Notes: generated from the letters alone by a model not told the origin. Counted from the first letter of the stretch, positions 6,747 through 15,310 are shown. The stretch is DNA of 19,849 nucleotides from Glaciecola sp049650345 (GCA_049650345.1 JBARZY010000047.1:1-19849); one strand, 5' to 3'. Translations and numbers: made by a program.

Positions 6747-8213
6747 GGTCGACTTTACCGCCAATTCCCATTTGTTTAATAAACGTGTGCGTGTGGCTTC
6801 ACCCAGTTCAGGGCTAAATGTTCTATCAATTCGCTTATGTGACGCGATATCATCAAGGTTAGCGTAAATACCTTGATGTAAGCCAGCTAAATACGCTGCC
6901 CCTAGCGCAGTAGATTCCATAATTTTAGGGCGCTGAACATTTACTTGCAGTATGTCAGCTAAAAATTGACACAACCAATCATTTGCTACCATGCCGCCGT
7001 CAACCCATACATTAGTTGAGGGGATACCGTCTTTTTGCATCGCGGTAAGTAATTCGTGAGTTTGGTAACATACGGCCTCAAGGGCTGCGCGGGCGAAATG
7101 CGCAGGTCCTGTTGCGCGAGTCATCCCAAACAAACTGGCTCGCGCGTTGGGATCCCAGTGCGGTGCTCCTAAGCCTGCAAAACCAGGTACTAAAAATACG
7201 CCATGATCGTAGTCGAGAGATTCAGCCAATACCTGACTTTGCTTAGCATGTTGTAACACGCCAATACCATCTCGTAGCCATTGAATGTTTGCACCGGCGG
7301 TAAAAATAGCACCTTCTAGCGCATAGGTCGTTTTGCCGTTTAAGCGATAACCCACCGTTGTGAGCAATTGATGGCTTGAGGCTACTGGTGCATCGCCGGT
7401 ATTTAATAAGGCAAAGCAACCCGTGCCGTAGGTACTCTTCAAGTCACCTTTTTTGAAGCAAGATTGGCCGATTAATGCAGCTTGTTGATCACCCGCTACT
7501 CCAGAAATGGGTAAGGCTTGTCCTAACACTTTAGCACTGGCGGTACCAAAATCATCGGCACTGTTTAATACCTCAGGAAGCATTGAGCGCGGGATATCAA
7601 ACAATTCAAGCAGGTCATCATCCCATTCTTGAGTGTGAATATTAAACAAATTAGTTCTACTGGCATTGGTCGCATCGGTAACGTGTGAAGCGCCTTCGGT
7701 AAGTTGCCAAATTAAAAAAGTATCAATGGTGCCAAACGCTAACTTGCCTTGCTGCGCTTGCGTTCTTGCGCCTGGTACTTCATCTAATATCCATTTCACT
7801 TTGCTTGCCGAAAAATAAGGGTCAAGTAGAAGACCGGTTTTACCACGCACCATGTCAAGGTGTGTTTGAATGCTTTCACAAAATTGAGAGGTACGGCGGT
7901 CTTGCCACACAATAGCTGGATAAATAGGTTTGCCTGTAGCTTTATCCCAAACCAATGTAGTTTCGCGTTGGTTTGTTATGCCGATGCAAGCAACGTCAAC
8001 CCCCTTTTTGGCAGCTTGTTGTAGCACTGTTTTACAACTAGATAGCGTGGTTTCCCAAATCTCGTTTGGATCGTGTTCAACCCAACCGTTTGCTGGATAA
8101 TGCTGGGCAAACTCTTGTTGTGAACTGGCAATTTGATCGCCATTAGTTGCAAATACAATCGCTCTACTAGACGTGGTACCTTGGTCAATAGATAGTATGC
8201 CTGTTTGACTCAT
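6729..8213 (-). CDS. glpK: Glycerol kinase GlpK
   Basis: GlpK phosphorylates glycerol to sn-glycerol 3-phosphate, trapping it in the cytoplasm. The 494 aa fit the FGGY kinase family: DQGTTSSRAI at residues 10-19, NQRETT at 81-86, WQDRR at 103-107, and GVAGDQQAALIGQ at 238-250 with catalytic Asp242. The YGTGCFALLNTG nucleotide-side motif follows. Compared with E. coli GlpK, the segment before PISG lacks the glycine-rich fructose-1,6-bisphosphate loop (IGGKGGTR in E. coli); here KVLGQALPISG runs straight through, as I recall for Gram-positive enzymes. The gene is divergent from glpD, sharing a 261-bp control region. No glycerol facilitator gene (glpF) is adjacent. The 3' end overlaps btuC by 18 bp. 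Confidence 0.95.
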   Translation of the reverse strand: MSQTGILSIDQGTTSSRAIVFATNGDQIASSQQEFAQHYPANGWVEHDPNEIWETTLSSCKTVLQQAAKKGVDVACIGITNQRETTLVWDKATGKPIYPAIVWQDRRTSQFCESIQTHLDMVRGKTGLLLDPYFSASKVKWILDEVPGARTQAQQGKLAFGTIDTFLIWQLTEGASHVTDATNASRTNLFNIHTQEWDDDLLELFDIPRSMLPEVLNSADDFGTASAKVLGQALPISGVAGDQQAALIGQSCFKKGDLKSTYGTGCFALLNTGDAPVASSHQLLTTVGYRLNGKTTYALEGAIFTAGANIQWLRDGIGVLQHAKQSQVLAESLDYDHGVFLVPGFAGLGAPHWDPNARASLFGMTRATGPAHFARAALEAVCYQTHELLTAMQKDGIPSTNVWVDGGMVANDWLCQFLADILQVNVQRPKIMESTALGAAYLAGLHQGIYANLDDIASHKRIDRTFSPELGEATRTRLLNKWELAVKSTLAFAK

Positions 8214-8421
8214 ATCAATGCTCTTTTTATTGTTTTACACGATAAAAATTATCATGTCATATTTAGTATTAGGGTCGCAAATGTTTATTTGGCTTGTCTA
8301 TATGTACGCTTGACGTAAAGTATTTTGCTATGTTAATCGTTTTAGTAAATGGAACATGTTATAAATATCTTTACACTAATTAGCGTATATATTCGCCACA
8401 TTGCATTTGCAGTAAGTGCGT

Positions 8422-8427
8422 TATACT
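8422..8427 (+). promoter_or_regulatory. Candidate -10 (TATACT) for glpD in the glpK-glpD intergenic region
   Basis: TATACT lies 48 bases before the glpD start, with TTGCAT at 8401-8406 as a possible -35 (spacer 15, short). A second TATACT follows at 8434-8439. The shared 261-bp region (8214-8474) should also contain the glpK promoter and a repressor site, but I could not find a convincing E. coli-like GlpR palindrome. GGAACATGTT near 8352-8361 is only a half-site-like match. Confidence 0.3.
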
Positions 8428-8474
8428 TGTTAATATACTATTTATCATACAATTAAGCCAGTTGGAAAAAATTC

Positions 8475-10088
8475 ATGTTGTTGCGCGAAACAAATGTAGC
8501 TAAGTTAAACACAGACCAATTTGATGTACTCATTTTGGGCGCCGGTATTAATGGGGCTGTATCTGCTGCGGCTTTGGCGCGAAAAGGGTTAAAGGTAGCA
8601 ATGATCGACAAAGGCGATTTTGCTGGTCAAACATCGTCAAATTCATCTAACTTAGCGTGGGGCGGCATTAAGTATTTAGAGAATCACGAATACTTATTAG
8701 TGAATAAATTATGCAAAAGTCGTAACCATTTAATGCGCAGTTACCCTTCTACAGTGCAAGAAATTAGATTTTTAACTACCTTACAAAAAGGTTTTAGATT
8801 TCCGGCTTGGTTTGTGTATTTGGGCACCTTGACTTATTGGTTGATGGGGCGCTTTTTTACCCAAGCCCCGAAATTTTTATCTTCGACAAAAATTAAACAA
8901 TTAGAACCTGCTATCGACGTCAGCAATGCCCAAGGCGGCTTTGAATACTCAGACGCATTTTTACACGATAACGACGCCCGTTTTGTATTTAACTTCATTA
9001 GAAGTGCGATGGACAATGGTGCTGTTATAGCCAATTATGTAGGCGCTAACGACAGTAAAAAAGTCGGCGACGCATGGCACACTGAAGCCGTTGACCAAAC
9101 TACTGGGAAAACCATTAATATTCAGTCAAAGGTTATCATTAACGCGTGTGGCCCAAGTGTTGATAGTTATAATCACGCCAACCAGCAAACTACAGCGCAC
9201 CAGCATTTGTTTTCAAAAGGCGTGCATTTAATTGTTGATAAAATCACCAAGGTCGACAAAGTATTGGCATTTTTTGCCTCAGATGGTCGTTTGTTCTTTG
9301 TTATCCCAATGGGCCAAAAAACGTGCATTGGCACCACCGACGATAAAGTAGAAAATCCTAAAACGCATGTCACTGATGAGGACCGCAAATTTATACTAGA
9401 CAACGTTAATGCGCTGCTAGATTTAAGCCCTGAATTAACCGAGGCAGATATTATATCTGAGCGCTGTGGTGTTAGGCCTTTAGCGGTTAAAGGGCAAGAT
9501 GGCAATGCCGACTGGGTGGCCTTATCGCGCAAACACGCGATAGATGTGAACAAGCAAGATAAATACTTGAGCATATTTGGCGGCAAACTTACCGATTGTA
9601 TTAATGTGGGTGAGGAAGTGAGTCAAATAGTTAAATCATTAGGCATACATTTGCCATATGAAGACGCTATTTGGTACGGAGAATCATCAAACACGGTAAA
9701 AGCCGAATTTGAACACCGTGCTAAACTGCTAAAACTCGATAGCATGACACCCACATATTCATCTGAAAAACTGACCACACGATTGTGGCGTCGATATGAC
9801 ATTCACGCGTTGCAAATATTGGATGAAATTCAGCGCGATCCTAGCCAAGCAGAACAACTCATGGAAAACGCAGAATATTTGCGAGCTGAATTGCATTATG
9901 CTGCCAGACGCGAGATGATCACTGAACTAGAAGATTTTTTGCGCAGACGTTCTAAAATTGAAATGGTTTTGCGTAAGTCTGATATTGTAAAAACCAAAGG
10001 TATTATTGAGGCATGCGAAATACTTTTTGGTGAGCAAGCTAACAACAAATTACAAACTTATATTAACAAGGTAAACGGTACCGATTAA
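8475..10088 (+). CDS. glpD: FAD-dependent glycerol-3-phosphate dehydrogenase
   Basis: The enzyme oxidises sn-glycerol 3-phosphate to dihydroxyacetone phosphate and passes electrons to the quinone pool at the inner membrane. The N-terminal FAD-binding fold has DVLILGAGINGAVSAAALA at residues 17-35, then SSNSSNLAWGGIKYLEN near 54-70, the equivalent of the GlpD motif SSxSSKLIHGGLRYLE. FFVIPMGQKTCIGTTDDK in the middle is the substrate-domain strand. The C-terminal helical cap has ELHYAARREMITELEDFLRRR, as in GlpD/GlpA (DAO_C). At 537 aa it is somewhat longer than E. coli GlpD (501) and clearly divergent from it. It is divergent from glpK, which supplies its substrate, and 43 bp upstream of btuD on the same strand. 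Confidence 0.9.
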   Translation: MLLRETNVAKLNTDQFDVLILGAGINGAVSAAALARKGLKVAMIDKGDFAGQTSSNSSNLAWGGIKYLENHEYLLVNKLCKSRNHLMRSYPSTVQEIRFLTTLQKGFRFPAWFVYLGTLTYWLMGRFFTQAPKFLSSTKIKQLEPAIDVSNAQGGFEYSDAFLHDNDARFVFNFIRSAMDNGAVIANYVGANDSKKVGDAWHTEAVDQTTGKTINIQSKVIINACGPSVDSYNHANQQTTAHQHLFSKGVHLIVDKITKVDKVLAFFASDGRLFFVIPMGQKTCIGTTDDKVENPKTHVTDEDRKFILDNVNALLDLSPELTEADIISERCGVRPLAVKGQDGNADWVALSRKHAIDVNKQDKYLSIFGGKLTDCINVGEEVSQIVKSLGIHLPYEDAIWYGESSNTVKAEFEHRAKLLKLDSMTPTYSSEKLTTRLWRRYDIHALQILDEIQRDPSQAEQLMENAEYLRAELHYAARREMITELEDFLRRRSKIEMVLRKSDIVKTKGIIEACEILFGEQANNKLQTYINKVNGTD

Positions 10089-10131
10089 CAGTTAGTTGGT
10101 AGCTGTGTAGCCACCAAACAAGAGTCAGTCA

Positions 10132-10869
10132 GTGCTTGAATTACAAAACATAACCCTAAGCAAACGCATTGAAGACGTGTCACTCACCTTATGTAAGGGT
10201 GAGTGCTGGCATTTACTAGGTAAAAATGGCGCAGGTAAATCAAGCTTACTGGGTCTGATGGCGGGTTTACTAGAGCCTGACAAGGGCAAAGTTAGCTATC
10301 AGTCTCAAGCACTAAGCGACCTAAGCGTTGCGCAATACGCACAGGTACGGTGCTACTTACAGCAATTACCTCAAAGCGAATTTGATATTAGCATTGAACA
10401 ACTGTTTGCGTTTTATACCCCCGGACAGAATATTCCAGATGAAATAGAGCATGCATTTTGTTTACAGCCGCTAATGACAAAGTCACTTCGCCATTTGTCG
10501 GGTGGACAACAGCAGCGGTTTCATTTAGCACGCTGCTTAATGCAAGTTTGGCCAAGTATAGTGCAAGGAAATGCAATTATACTGCTTGACGAGCCATGCC
10601 AGCATTTAGATATTCAATACCAAGCTAATTTGCTCGAGTTACTAAAATACTGCTGCACACTCAATAATATAGTGGTGATGTCGTCGCACGATGTCAATCA
10701 AAGTAGCCGTTATACCAGTCATGTGGCGTGGATAAAAGCGCAGCGTATTATAGAGCACGGTGAAGCGAGTACTTGTTTTACGCTAACTAATATGCAGCAT
10801 ACTTTTGATTATCGGTTTTCCGTTATTGCTGATGGTACATCAAAACAGCAGGTATATGTTGCGGGTTAA
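10132..10869 (+). CDS. btuD: Vitamin B12 ABC importer ATP-binding protein BtuD
   Basis: This is a 245-aa ABC ATPase: Walker A GKNGAGKS at residues 30-37, Q-loop region CYLQQLPQSEFD at 74-85, signature LSGGQQQR at 122-129, Walker B IILLDEP at 149-155, and H-loop histidine 186 in MSSHDVN. It resembles E. coli BtuD along its length, including WHLLGKNGAGKSSLL, the VMSSHDVN segment and the following HVAWIKAQRIIEHG. It would power B12 uptake with the BtuC encoded at 5775. The start is GTG with a weak ribosome-binding site. It follows glpD by 43 bp with no visible terminator, so it may be transcribed with glycerol catabolism. No btuF binding-protein gene is in the window. Confidence 0.83.
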   Translation: MLELQNITLSKRIEDVSLTLCKGECWHLLGKNGAGKSSLLGLMAGLLEPDKGKVSYQSQALSDLSVAQYAQVRCYLQQLPQSEFDISIEQLFAFYTPGQNIPDEIEHAFCLQPLMTKSLRHLSGGQQQRFHLARCLMQVWPSIVQGNAIILLDEPCQHLDIQYQANLLELLKYCCTLNNIVVMSSHDVNQSSRYTSHVAWIKAQRIIEHGEASTCFTLTNMQHTFDYRFSVIADGTSKQQVYVAG

Positions 10870-10894
10870 AAGTGTTGTAAAAACATAATAATGT

Positions 10895-10908
10895 ATGCAA
10901 ATTTGTAT
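10895..10908. promoter_or_regulatory. Imperfect 14-bp palindrome upstream of the DAHP synthase gene
   Basis: ATGCAAATTTGTAT is self-complementary except for one G-T pair and lies in the 173-bp gap before the DAHP synthase gene. It could be an operator half or a weak stem at the end of btuD. It does not match a TyrR box (TGTAAA-N6-TTTACA). Confidence 0.2.
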
Positions 10909-10925
10909 TGTATTTGAGTGTGTTA

Positions 10926-10955
10926 TTGCGCTTATTTAGCTTATTTTATGATATT
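10926..10955 (+). promoter_or_regulatory. Candidate promoter of the DAHP synthase gene
   Basis: TTGCGC (10926-10931) and GATATT (10950-10955) are separated by 18 bases; an overlapping TATGAT at 10947-10952 is an alternative -10 with a 15-base spacer. The following leader of about 85 bases contains TTAACACAAGC near 10971 and GCTTGTTAACG near 11013, which could pair imperfectly. I see no leader peptide rich in aromatic residues. Confidence 0.3.
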
Positions 10956-11042
10956 CTTTCTTTTTTAATTTTTAACACAAGCCTTTATTTTGTGGCGGTT
11001 TTAACGTCAAATTGCTTGTTAACGTTTATATGAGGACACATT

Positions 11043-12383
11043 TTGAGCCAGTGGACAATTGACAGTTGGCGCGCCAAGCCAATATTGCAACAACCCAGTT
11101 ATGAAGACCAAGCATTGCTTGGCAGTGTAGAGGCAAAACTTGCTAGTTATCCACCATTGGTATTTGCAGAAGAAACCCGTCAGTTATATAAGCAACTAGG
11201 TGAAGTGTCTCAAGGCAATGGCTTTTTATTACAAGGTGGCGATTGCGCTGAATCCTTTAGTGAATTTAACGCGCCTAAAATTCGCGATACCTTTAAAGTG
11301 ATACTGCAAATGGCAATTGTCATGACCTTTGCGGGTCGTTGTCCGGTGACAAAAGTGGCTAGAATGGCAGGCCAGTATGCTAAACCACGCTCAGCCGATA
11401 CCGAAACGATTAATGGTGTAACGTTACCCAGTTATCGCGGCGATATTATTAACAGTATCGAATTTACCGAATCGGCTCGCCAGCCCGATCCTAATCGTTT
11501 GCTTGATGCTTATCATCGCAGTGCGTCTACACTTAACTTGTTGCGAGCGTTTGCACAAGGCGGTTTGGCTGATTTACATCAGGTGAATCGTTGGAACATG
11601 GCCTTTTTAGAAAATAATCCACTAAAAGAGCGCTACCAAGACATCGCAAAACGTATTGAAGATACTTTAGCATTTATGGATGTTATTGGAATAAACAACC
11701 AAAATACGGCATCGCTGCACGAAACAAGTTTGTTTACCTCGCACGAAGCTTTGTTGCTAAATTACGAACAGGCTCTAACACGCATAGACACGTTAACCGG
11801 CAAACCTTACAACTGTTCAGCCCACATGTTGTGGATTGGTGAACGCACGCGTCAACTCGATCATGCGCACATTGAGTTTTTCAGTGGTATTAACAATCCA
11901 ATTGGCGTGAAAATTGGCCCCACTATGCAAGAAGACGAGCTAATTAAGTTAATTGATGCGCTCAATCCAAACAATATCCCAGGCCGATTAACCTTAATAA
12001 CACGTATGGGCGCTGAAAAATTAGCTGAAAACCTACCTCGCTTATTGCGCCGCGTAAAAGCAGAAGGGCGCCACGTGGTATGGAGCTCTGATCCTATGCA
12101 TGGCAATACTATTAAAGCGTCTAGCGGGTACAAAACGCGTAATTTTGATGCCATACTGACTGAAATTAAACACTTCTTTCAAGCACATGAGGCCGAAGGC
12201 ACTCATGCTGGCGGCATTCACTTAGAAATGACTGGCCAACACGTAACCGAGTGTACCGGTGGTGCTTATCAAATAAGTGATGAAGATTTAGCTGAGGCAT
12301 ACAAAACACAGTGTGATCCGCGCTTAAATGCAGATCAAGTATTAGAAATGGCGTTTTTAGTTGCCGACCACTTGAAAAAGTAG
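11043..12383 (+). CDS. Class II 3-deoxy-7-phosphoheptulonate (DAHP) synthase
   Basis: This enzyme condenses phosphoenolpyruvate and erythrose 4-phosphate, the first step of the shikimate pathway. It is the plant/actinobacterial-type class II protein, not the AroF/G/H class I type: it begins QWTIDSWRAKPILQQPSY and has FLLQGGDCAESF near residues 61-72 (metal-ligand Cys68), RMAGQYAKPRS at 107-117, VWSSDPMHGNT near 346-356, and GGIHLEMTGQHVTECTGG near 388-405, which carry the further metal and PEP ligands. The 446 aa match the family. The start is TTG, supported by GAGG eight to ten bases upstream in ATGAGGACACATTTTG and by the conserved N-terminus that follows. It is monocistronic, ending at a strong terminator. 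The gene symbol varies in this class, so I leave it blank. Confidence 0.94.
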   Translation: MSQWTIDSWRAKPILQQPSYEDQALLGSVEAKLASYPPLVFAEETRQLYKQLGEVSQGNGFLLQGGDCAESFSEFNAPKIRDTFKVILQMAIVMTFAGRCPVTKVARMAGQYAKPRSADTETINGVTLPSYRGDIINSIEFTESARQPDPNRLLDAYHRSASTLNLLRAFAQGGLADLHQVNRWNMAFLENNPLKERYQDIAKRIEDTLAFMDVIGINNQNTASLHETSLFTSHEALLLNYEQALTRIDTLTGKPYNCSAHMLWIGERTRQLDHAHIEFFSGINNPIGVKIGPTMQEDELIKLIDALNPNNIPGRLTLITRMGAEKLAENLPRLLRRVKAEGRHVVWSSDPMHGNTIKASSGYKTRNFDAILTEIKHFFQAHEAEGTHAGGIHLEMTGQHVTECTGGAYQISDEDLAEAYKTQCDPRLNADQVLEMAFLVADHLKK

Positions 12384-12400
12384 CGCCTTATACGCAACAC

Positions 12401-12438
12401 AAAGCCGCAGTGAAAATAATGTTCACTGCGGCTTTTTT
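12401..12438 (+). terminator. Rho-independent terminator of the DAHP synthase gene
   Basis: A perfect 14-bp stem (12401-12414, AAAGCCGCAGTGAA, with 12422-12435, TTCACTGCGGCTTT) encloses a 7-base loop (AATAATG) and continues into TTTTTTA. It lies 17 bases after the DAHP synthase stop. The right arm overlaps the last codons and stop of the convergent DUF3820 gene, so it may also serve the minus strand, though its T-run there is only TTT. Confidence 0.93.
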
Positions 12439-12689
12439 ATGAGTGGTTCTAGCATTGGTTCAAGCCCGTTGAGCTTAATTTCGTACATCAATGCTAGGCG
12501 TTCACCCAATTGTCCCTTTGGAAACCCCTTGCCATGAAACCACACTAAATAGGGCTCAGGTAGGTGCAATAGCTTTGTGCCGGCATATTTCCCAAACGGC
12601 ATTTCCATGTTCACGGTGTCAATTAAGTATGCTTGGTCCGCTTCGGGAAATGCCATCGGCGTGGTCGTATTTAGCTTTGCATCATCCAT
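12423..12689 (-). CDS. DUF3820 family protein (putative quorum-sensing-regulated factor family)
   Basis: I take the start at ATG 12689, giving 88 aa. The frame is open further upstream, but that part overlaps the ABC exporter gene and does not look like the family. The core EMPFGKYAGTKLLHLPEPYL at residues 29-48, followed by WFHGKGFPKGQLGERLAL at 50-67, is the hallmark of DUF3820 (Pfam QSregVF_b, named from a Pseudomonas quorum-sensing-regulated gene). The biochemical function is unknown. The start is one base after the exporter stop (TAATATG), so translation is coupled. The last four codons (KKPQ) and the TGA lie in or beside the terminator stem of the convergent DAHP synthase gene, an economical arrangement. 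Confidence 0.85.
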   Translation of the reverse strand: MDDAKLNTTTPMAFPEADQAYLIDTVNMEMPFGKYAGTKLLHLPEPYLVWFHGKGFPKGQLGERLALMYEIKLNGLEPMLEPLIKKPQ

Positions 12690-12690
12690 A

Positions 12691-14472
12691 TTATTGAGTC
12701 TCTGACTTTTGCTGAGCAGCCCAAAGTTTAGTGTATAAACCATTTTTGGCCAGTAAGTCATCATGACTGCCTTGTTCCGCAATTTCGCCTTTATCCATCA
12801 CTAAAATGGTGTCAGCGTCCATAATGGTTGATAGCCTATGGGCTACTACAAAACTAGTATGGCCTTGCGCAATTTCTTTTAGGGCTTTTAATATGGCTTG
12901 CTCAGATTGTGAATCGAGTGACGATGTGGCTTCGTCAAATACCATAATAGGCGGTCGCTTTAGAATGGTTCTGGCAATGGATACACGTTGTTTTTCGCCG
13001 CCGCTTAATTTTAAGCCTCGCTCGCCAACTTGTGTGTCGCCCTTGTTTGGTAAGCGCTCAATAAAATCGTCAAGGTGCGCTAAACGTATGGCTTGCTGAA
13101 TTTCTTGCTCGCTGGCATTGGGTTGGCCGTATTTGATGTTTTCATACAAGGTGTCGTTAAATAGCACTGTATCTTGAGGCACAATACCCACCTGTTGACG
13201 CAAAGAGTGTTGTGTTACTTCAGCAATGTTTTGTTGGTCAATGCAGATACTGCCAGCGGTTGGGTCATAAAAACGAAACAGTAGTTTTACCAGGGTAGAT
13301 TTGCCTGCGCCGCTTTCTCCCACAACCGCTACCTTTGAGCCGGCTGCAATGGTAAAGCTGATATTATTAATAATATTGCGTTTTTCATGGTAATGAAAAC
13401 TCACATTATTAAAGGTGATATCGCCTTTGCTTACCTTAAGTGATGTTGCATTGTTGCTGTCGTTAATTTTTGGCGCTTTTTCAAGCAATAGAAATAGGTT
13501 TTCGATATTAGTGAGTGACCCGCGTATTTCGCGATACACAAACCCTAAAAAGTTAAGCGGCATAAATATTTGCATGGTAAAGGCATTTACCAGTACAAAG
13601 TCGCCTATGGTCATATTACCTTTAGCGACTTCAAAGGCTGCAAGGGCCAGCATACTGGTCATGGCTAAGGCAATAATGGTGGCTTGGCCAGCATTAAGGG
13701 CAAACAACGACAAGCGATTTTTACGACGGGCGGTTTCCCAATTTGCAAGGCCAGTGTCGTAGCGCTGGGCTTCGTATTGTTCGTTGTTAAAATATTTTAC
13801 GGTTTCAAAATTGAGTAAGCTGTCGACCGCGCGAGTATTGGATATATTGTCGGCTTGGTTAAGCTCTTTTACAAATTTTGTGCGCCAGTCGGTGGCTTTG
13901 ATAGAAAACATCACGTAAACCACAACAGAAACAACCAACACCGACGCAAAGGTTAAGCCGTAATTAAACAATAAAATACCAATTACCATGCTTATTTCCA
14001 GCAAGGTAGGGCCAATATTAAACACCATAAAACGCATTAAAAAGCTAATACCGCTGCTGCCGCGTTCAATATCACGAGACAATCCGCCTGTTTGGCGCGA
14101 CAAATGAAAGTCTAAATCAAGCCTGTGCAAGTGGTTGAAGACTTTAAGCCCAATGCGGCGCATTGCTCGTTCGGTAACGCGCCCAAACAGCATGTCGCGC
14201 ACTTCGCCAAACAACACATTGGCAAGCCTAAGTGCACCATATGCAACAATAAGACTGAGTATAACGGCCAAAATAGTTTCTGAGGCGTTACTTAAATTGA
14301 GGTTATCCACAATGTGCTTGAGTACAAATGGCAAGGTCACACTGGCTAATTTCGCCCCTACCAAGCAACCAATTGCTAACCATACACGGGCTTTAAATTC
14401 AGTTAAAAATGGCCAAAGCTTGGCAAGTACACGCCAGTTAAAGTTCGCGTTTTCGTTAATGGGCTGTCTCAT
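12691..14472 (-). CDS. ATM1-type ABC exporter (fused permease-ATPase)
   Basis: A half-transporter of 593 aa with an N-terminal six-span membrane domain (about residues 28-315) and a C-terminal ATPase. ATM1-family marks are SRQTGGLSRDIERGSSGISF near 125-144 and NFETVKYFNNE at 221-231. The ATPase has Walker A GESGAGKST (385-393), signature LSGGEKQR (489-496), Walker B MVFDEATSSLD (510-520) and H-loop H545. Relatives export glutathione-linked sulfur species or metal-thiol conjugates; the substrate here is inferred only from the family. The start is uncertain: ATG 14472 is given, but TTG 14481 is seven bases after AAAAGGA and may be the true start. An ATG at 14565 exists, but the extension looks non-coding. 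It is followed directly by the coupled DUF3820 gene. Confidence 0.9.
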   Translation of the reverse strand: MRQPINENANFNWRVLAKLWPFLTEFKARVWLAIGCLVGAKLASVTLPFVLKHIVDNLNLSNASETILAVILSLIVAYGALRLANVLFGEVRDMLFGRVTERAMRRIGLKVFNHLHRLDLDFHLSRQTGGLSRDIERGSSGISFLMRFMVFNIGPTLLEISMVIGILLFNYGLTFASVLVVSVVVYVMFSIKATDWRTKFVKELNQADNISNTRAVDSLLNFETVKYFNNEQYEAQRYDTGLANWETARRKNRLSLFALNAGQATIIALAMTSMLALAAFEVAKGNMTIGDFVLVNAFTMQIFMPLNFLGFVYREIRGSLTNIENLFLLLEKAPKINDSNNATSLKVSKGDITFNNVSFHYHEKRNIINNISFTIAAGSKVAVVGESGAGKSTLVKLLFRFYDPTAGSICIDQQNIAEVTQHSLRQQVGIVPQDTVLFNDTLYENIKYGQPNASEQEIQQAIRLAHLDDFIERLPNKGDTQVGERGLKLSGGEKQRVSIARTILKRPPIMVFDEATSSLDSQSEQAILKALKEIAQGHTSFVVAHRLSTIMDADTILVMDKGEIAEQGSHDDLLAKNGLYTKLWAAQQKSETQ

Positions 14473-14644
14473 TGAACGCAATGGAAGTTCCTTTTGATGA
14501 AAATGTTTGAATGCAGTTTGCAGTGAGTGGTAATTTATATGAACAACGTAAAGCAATACGGCCATTTTAGACTAAAAGTGCAAGGCACGCTTTGAAAAAG
14601 TTATCTACACTCATCACAACTTCAATAACAGTGTATTACTAATT

Positions 14645-15310
14645 TTGATAGCGTCTTTGCCAAAGTGGATAGAATATGGTGCGTTTGTGTTGGCCCTAGT
14701 AGCTGGACTTATTAACGCAATTGGTTTGTTGGGCCTTGAGCATCAAGCGGTCTCCCATGTGTCGGGTTCAGCAACCTTACTCGGTACGCGTTTATTTGAC
14801 TATAATCCTGTAGCCATCCTGCAATTACTTGGCATTCTTGTGGCCTTTTTTTTGGGAGCAAGTATTTCTGGCGCGATGTTACATGGCAGCGCACTGAAAC
14901 TAGAACGCCAATACGACAGTGCCTTGTTGTTAGAATCGGTGTTACTGTTTAGTGCCTATTTATTGCTTAGCAAAGGTTCTTTTTGGGGCTTATTATTTGC
15001 GTCAGCAGCTTGCGGACTGCAAAACGCGTTAGCCACTAATTACAGTGGTGCTATTATTCGCACTACCCATTTAACCGGTATTTTTACCGATTTAGGATTA
15101 ATGGTAGGTGCGGCTATTCGTGGCGAGTCATTTGATAAACGTAAGTTTATTCTCTTTACAATTATCATTATTGGCTTTGTTACAGGTGGTTTTTTAGGTG
15201 CGCTGCTGTTCCATCATTTTATATTTGATTCCATGTTAGCCCCGGCTTTAATATGCGCTGTGTTGGCCGCGTGTTATCACCAATATCGCAAAAAACACAT
15301 ACGGCTTTAA
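14645..15310 (+). CDS. YoaK/DUF1275 family membrane protein
   Basis: This 221-aa protein has about six hydrophobic segments (roughly residues 11-30, 57-78, 96-110, 114-130, 168-190 and 198-212). It carries the family signature ACGLQNALATNYSGAIIRTT at 122-141, followed by HLTGIFTDLGLMVG at 142-155. DUF1275 proteins are inner-membrane proteins of unknown transport role. The start is TTG: the frame is closed upstream by TAA, and no in-frame ATG precedes the first membrane segment. The ribosome-binding site is poor. It is divergent from the ABC exporter, sharing a ~170-bp promoter region, and convergent with moeB. No functional link to the neighbours is visible. Confidence 0.88.
   Translation: MIASLPKWIEYGAFVLALVAGLINAIGLLGLEHQAVSHVSGSATLLGTRLFDYNPVAILQLLGILVAFFLGASISGAMLHGSALKLERQYDSALLLESVLLFSAYLLLSKGSFWGLLFASAACGLQNALATNYSGAIIRTTHLTGIFTDLGLMVGAAIRGESFDKRKFILFTIIIIGFVTGGFLGALLFHHFIFDSMLAPALICAVLAACYHQYRKKHIRL

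Noticed and set aside
8214..8474. GlpR operator in the glpK-glpD gap
   Set aside because: ATGTT and AACAT half-sites occur, but spaced 28 bp end to end and without the TTCG/CGAA core of the E. coli site; the match is not better than chance in AT-rich DNA.
12690..12782. Longer DUF3820 protein starting at 12782
   Set aside because: The extra 31 residues overlap the exporter's coding sequence in another frame and do not look like the family; the ATG at 12689 is coupled to the exporter stop.
14473..14565. N-terminal extension of the ABC exporter to 14565
   Set aside because: The extension is unlike ATM1 N-termini, and the AAAAGGA ribosome-binding site lies within it, close to the TTG 14481 and ATG 14472 starts.
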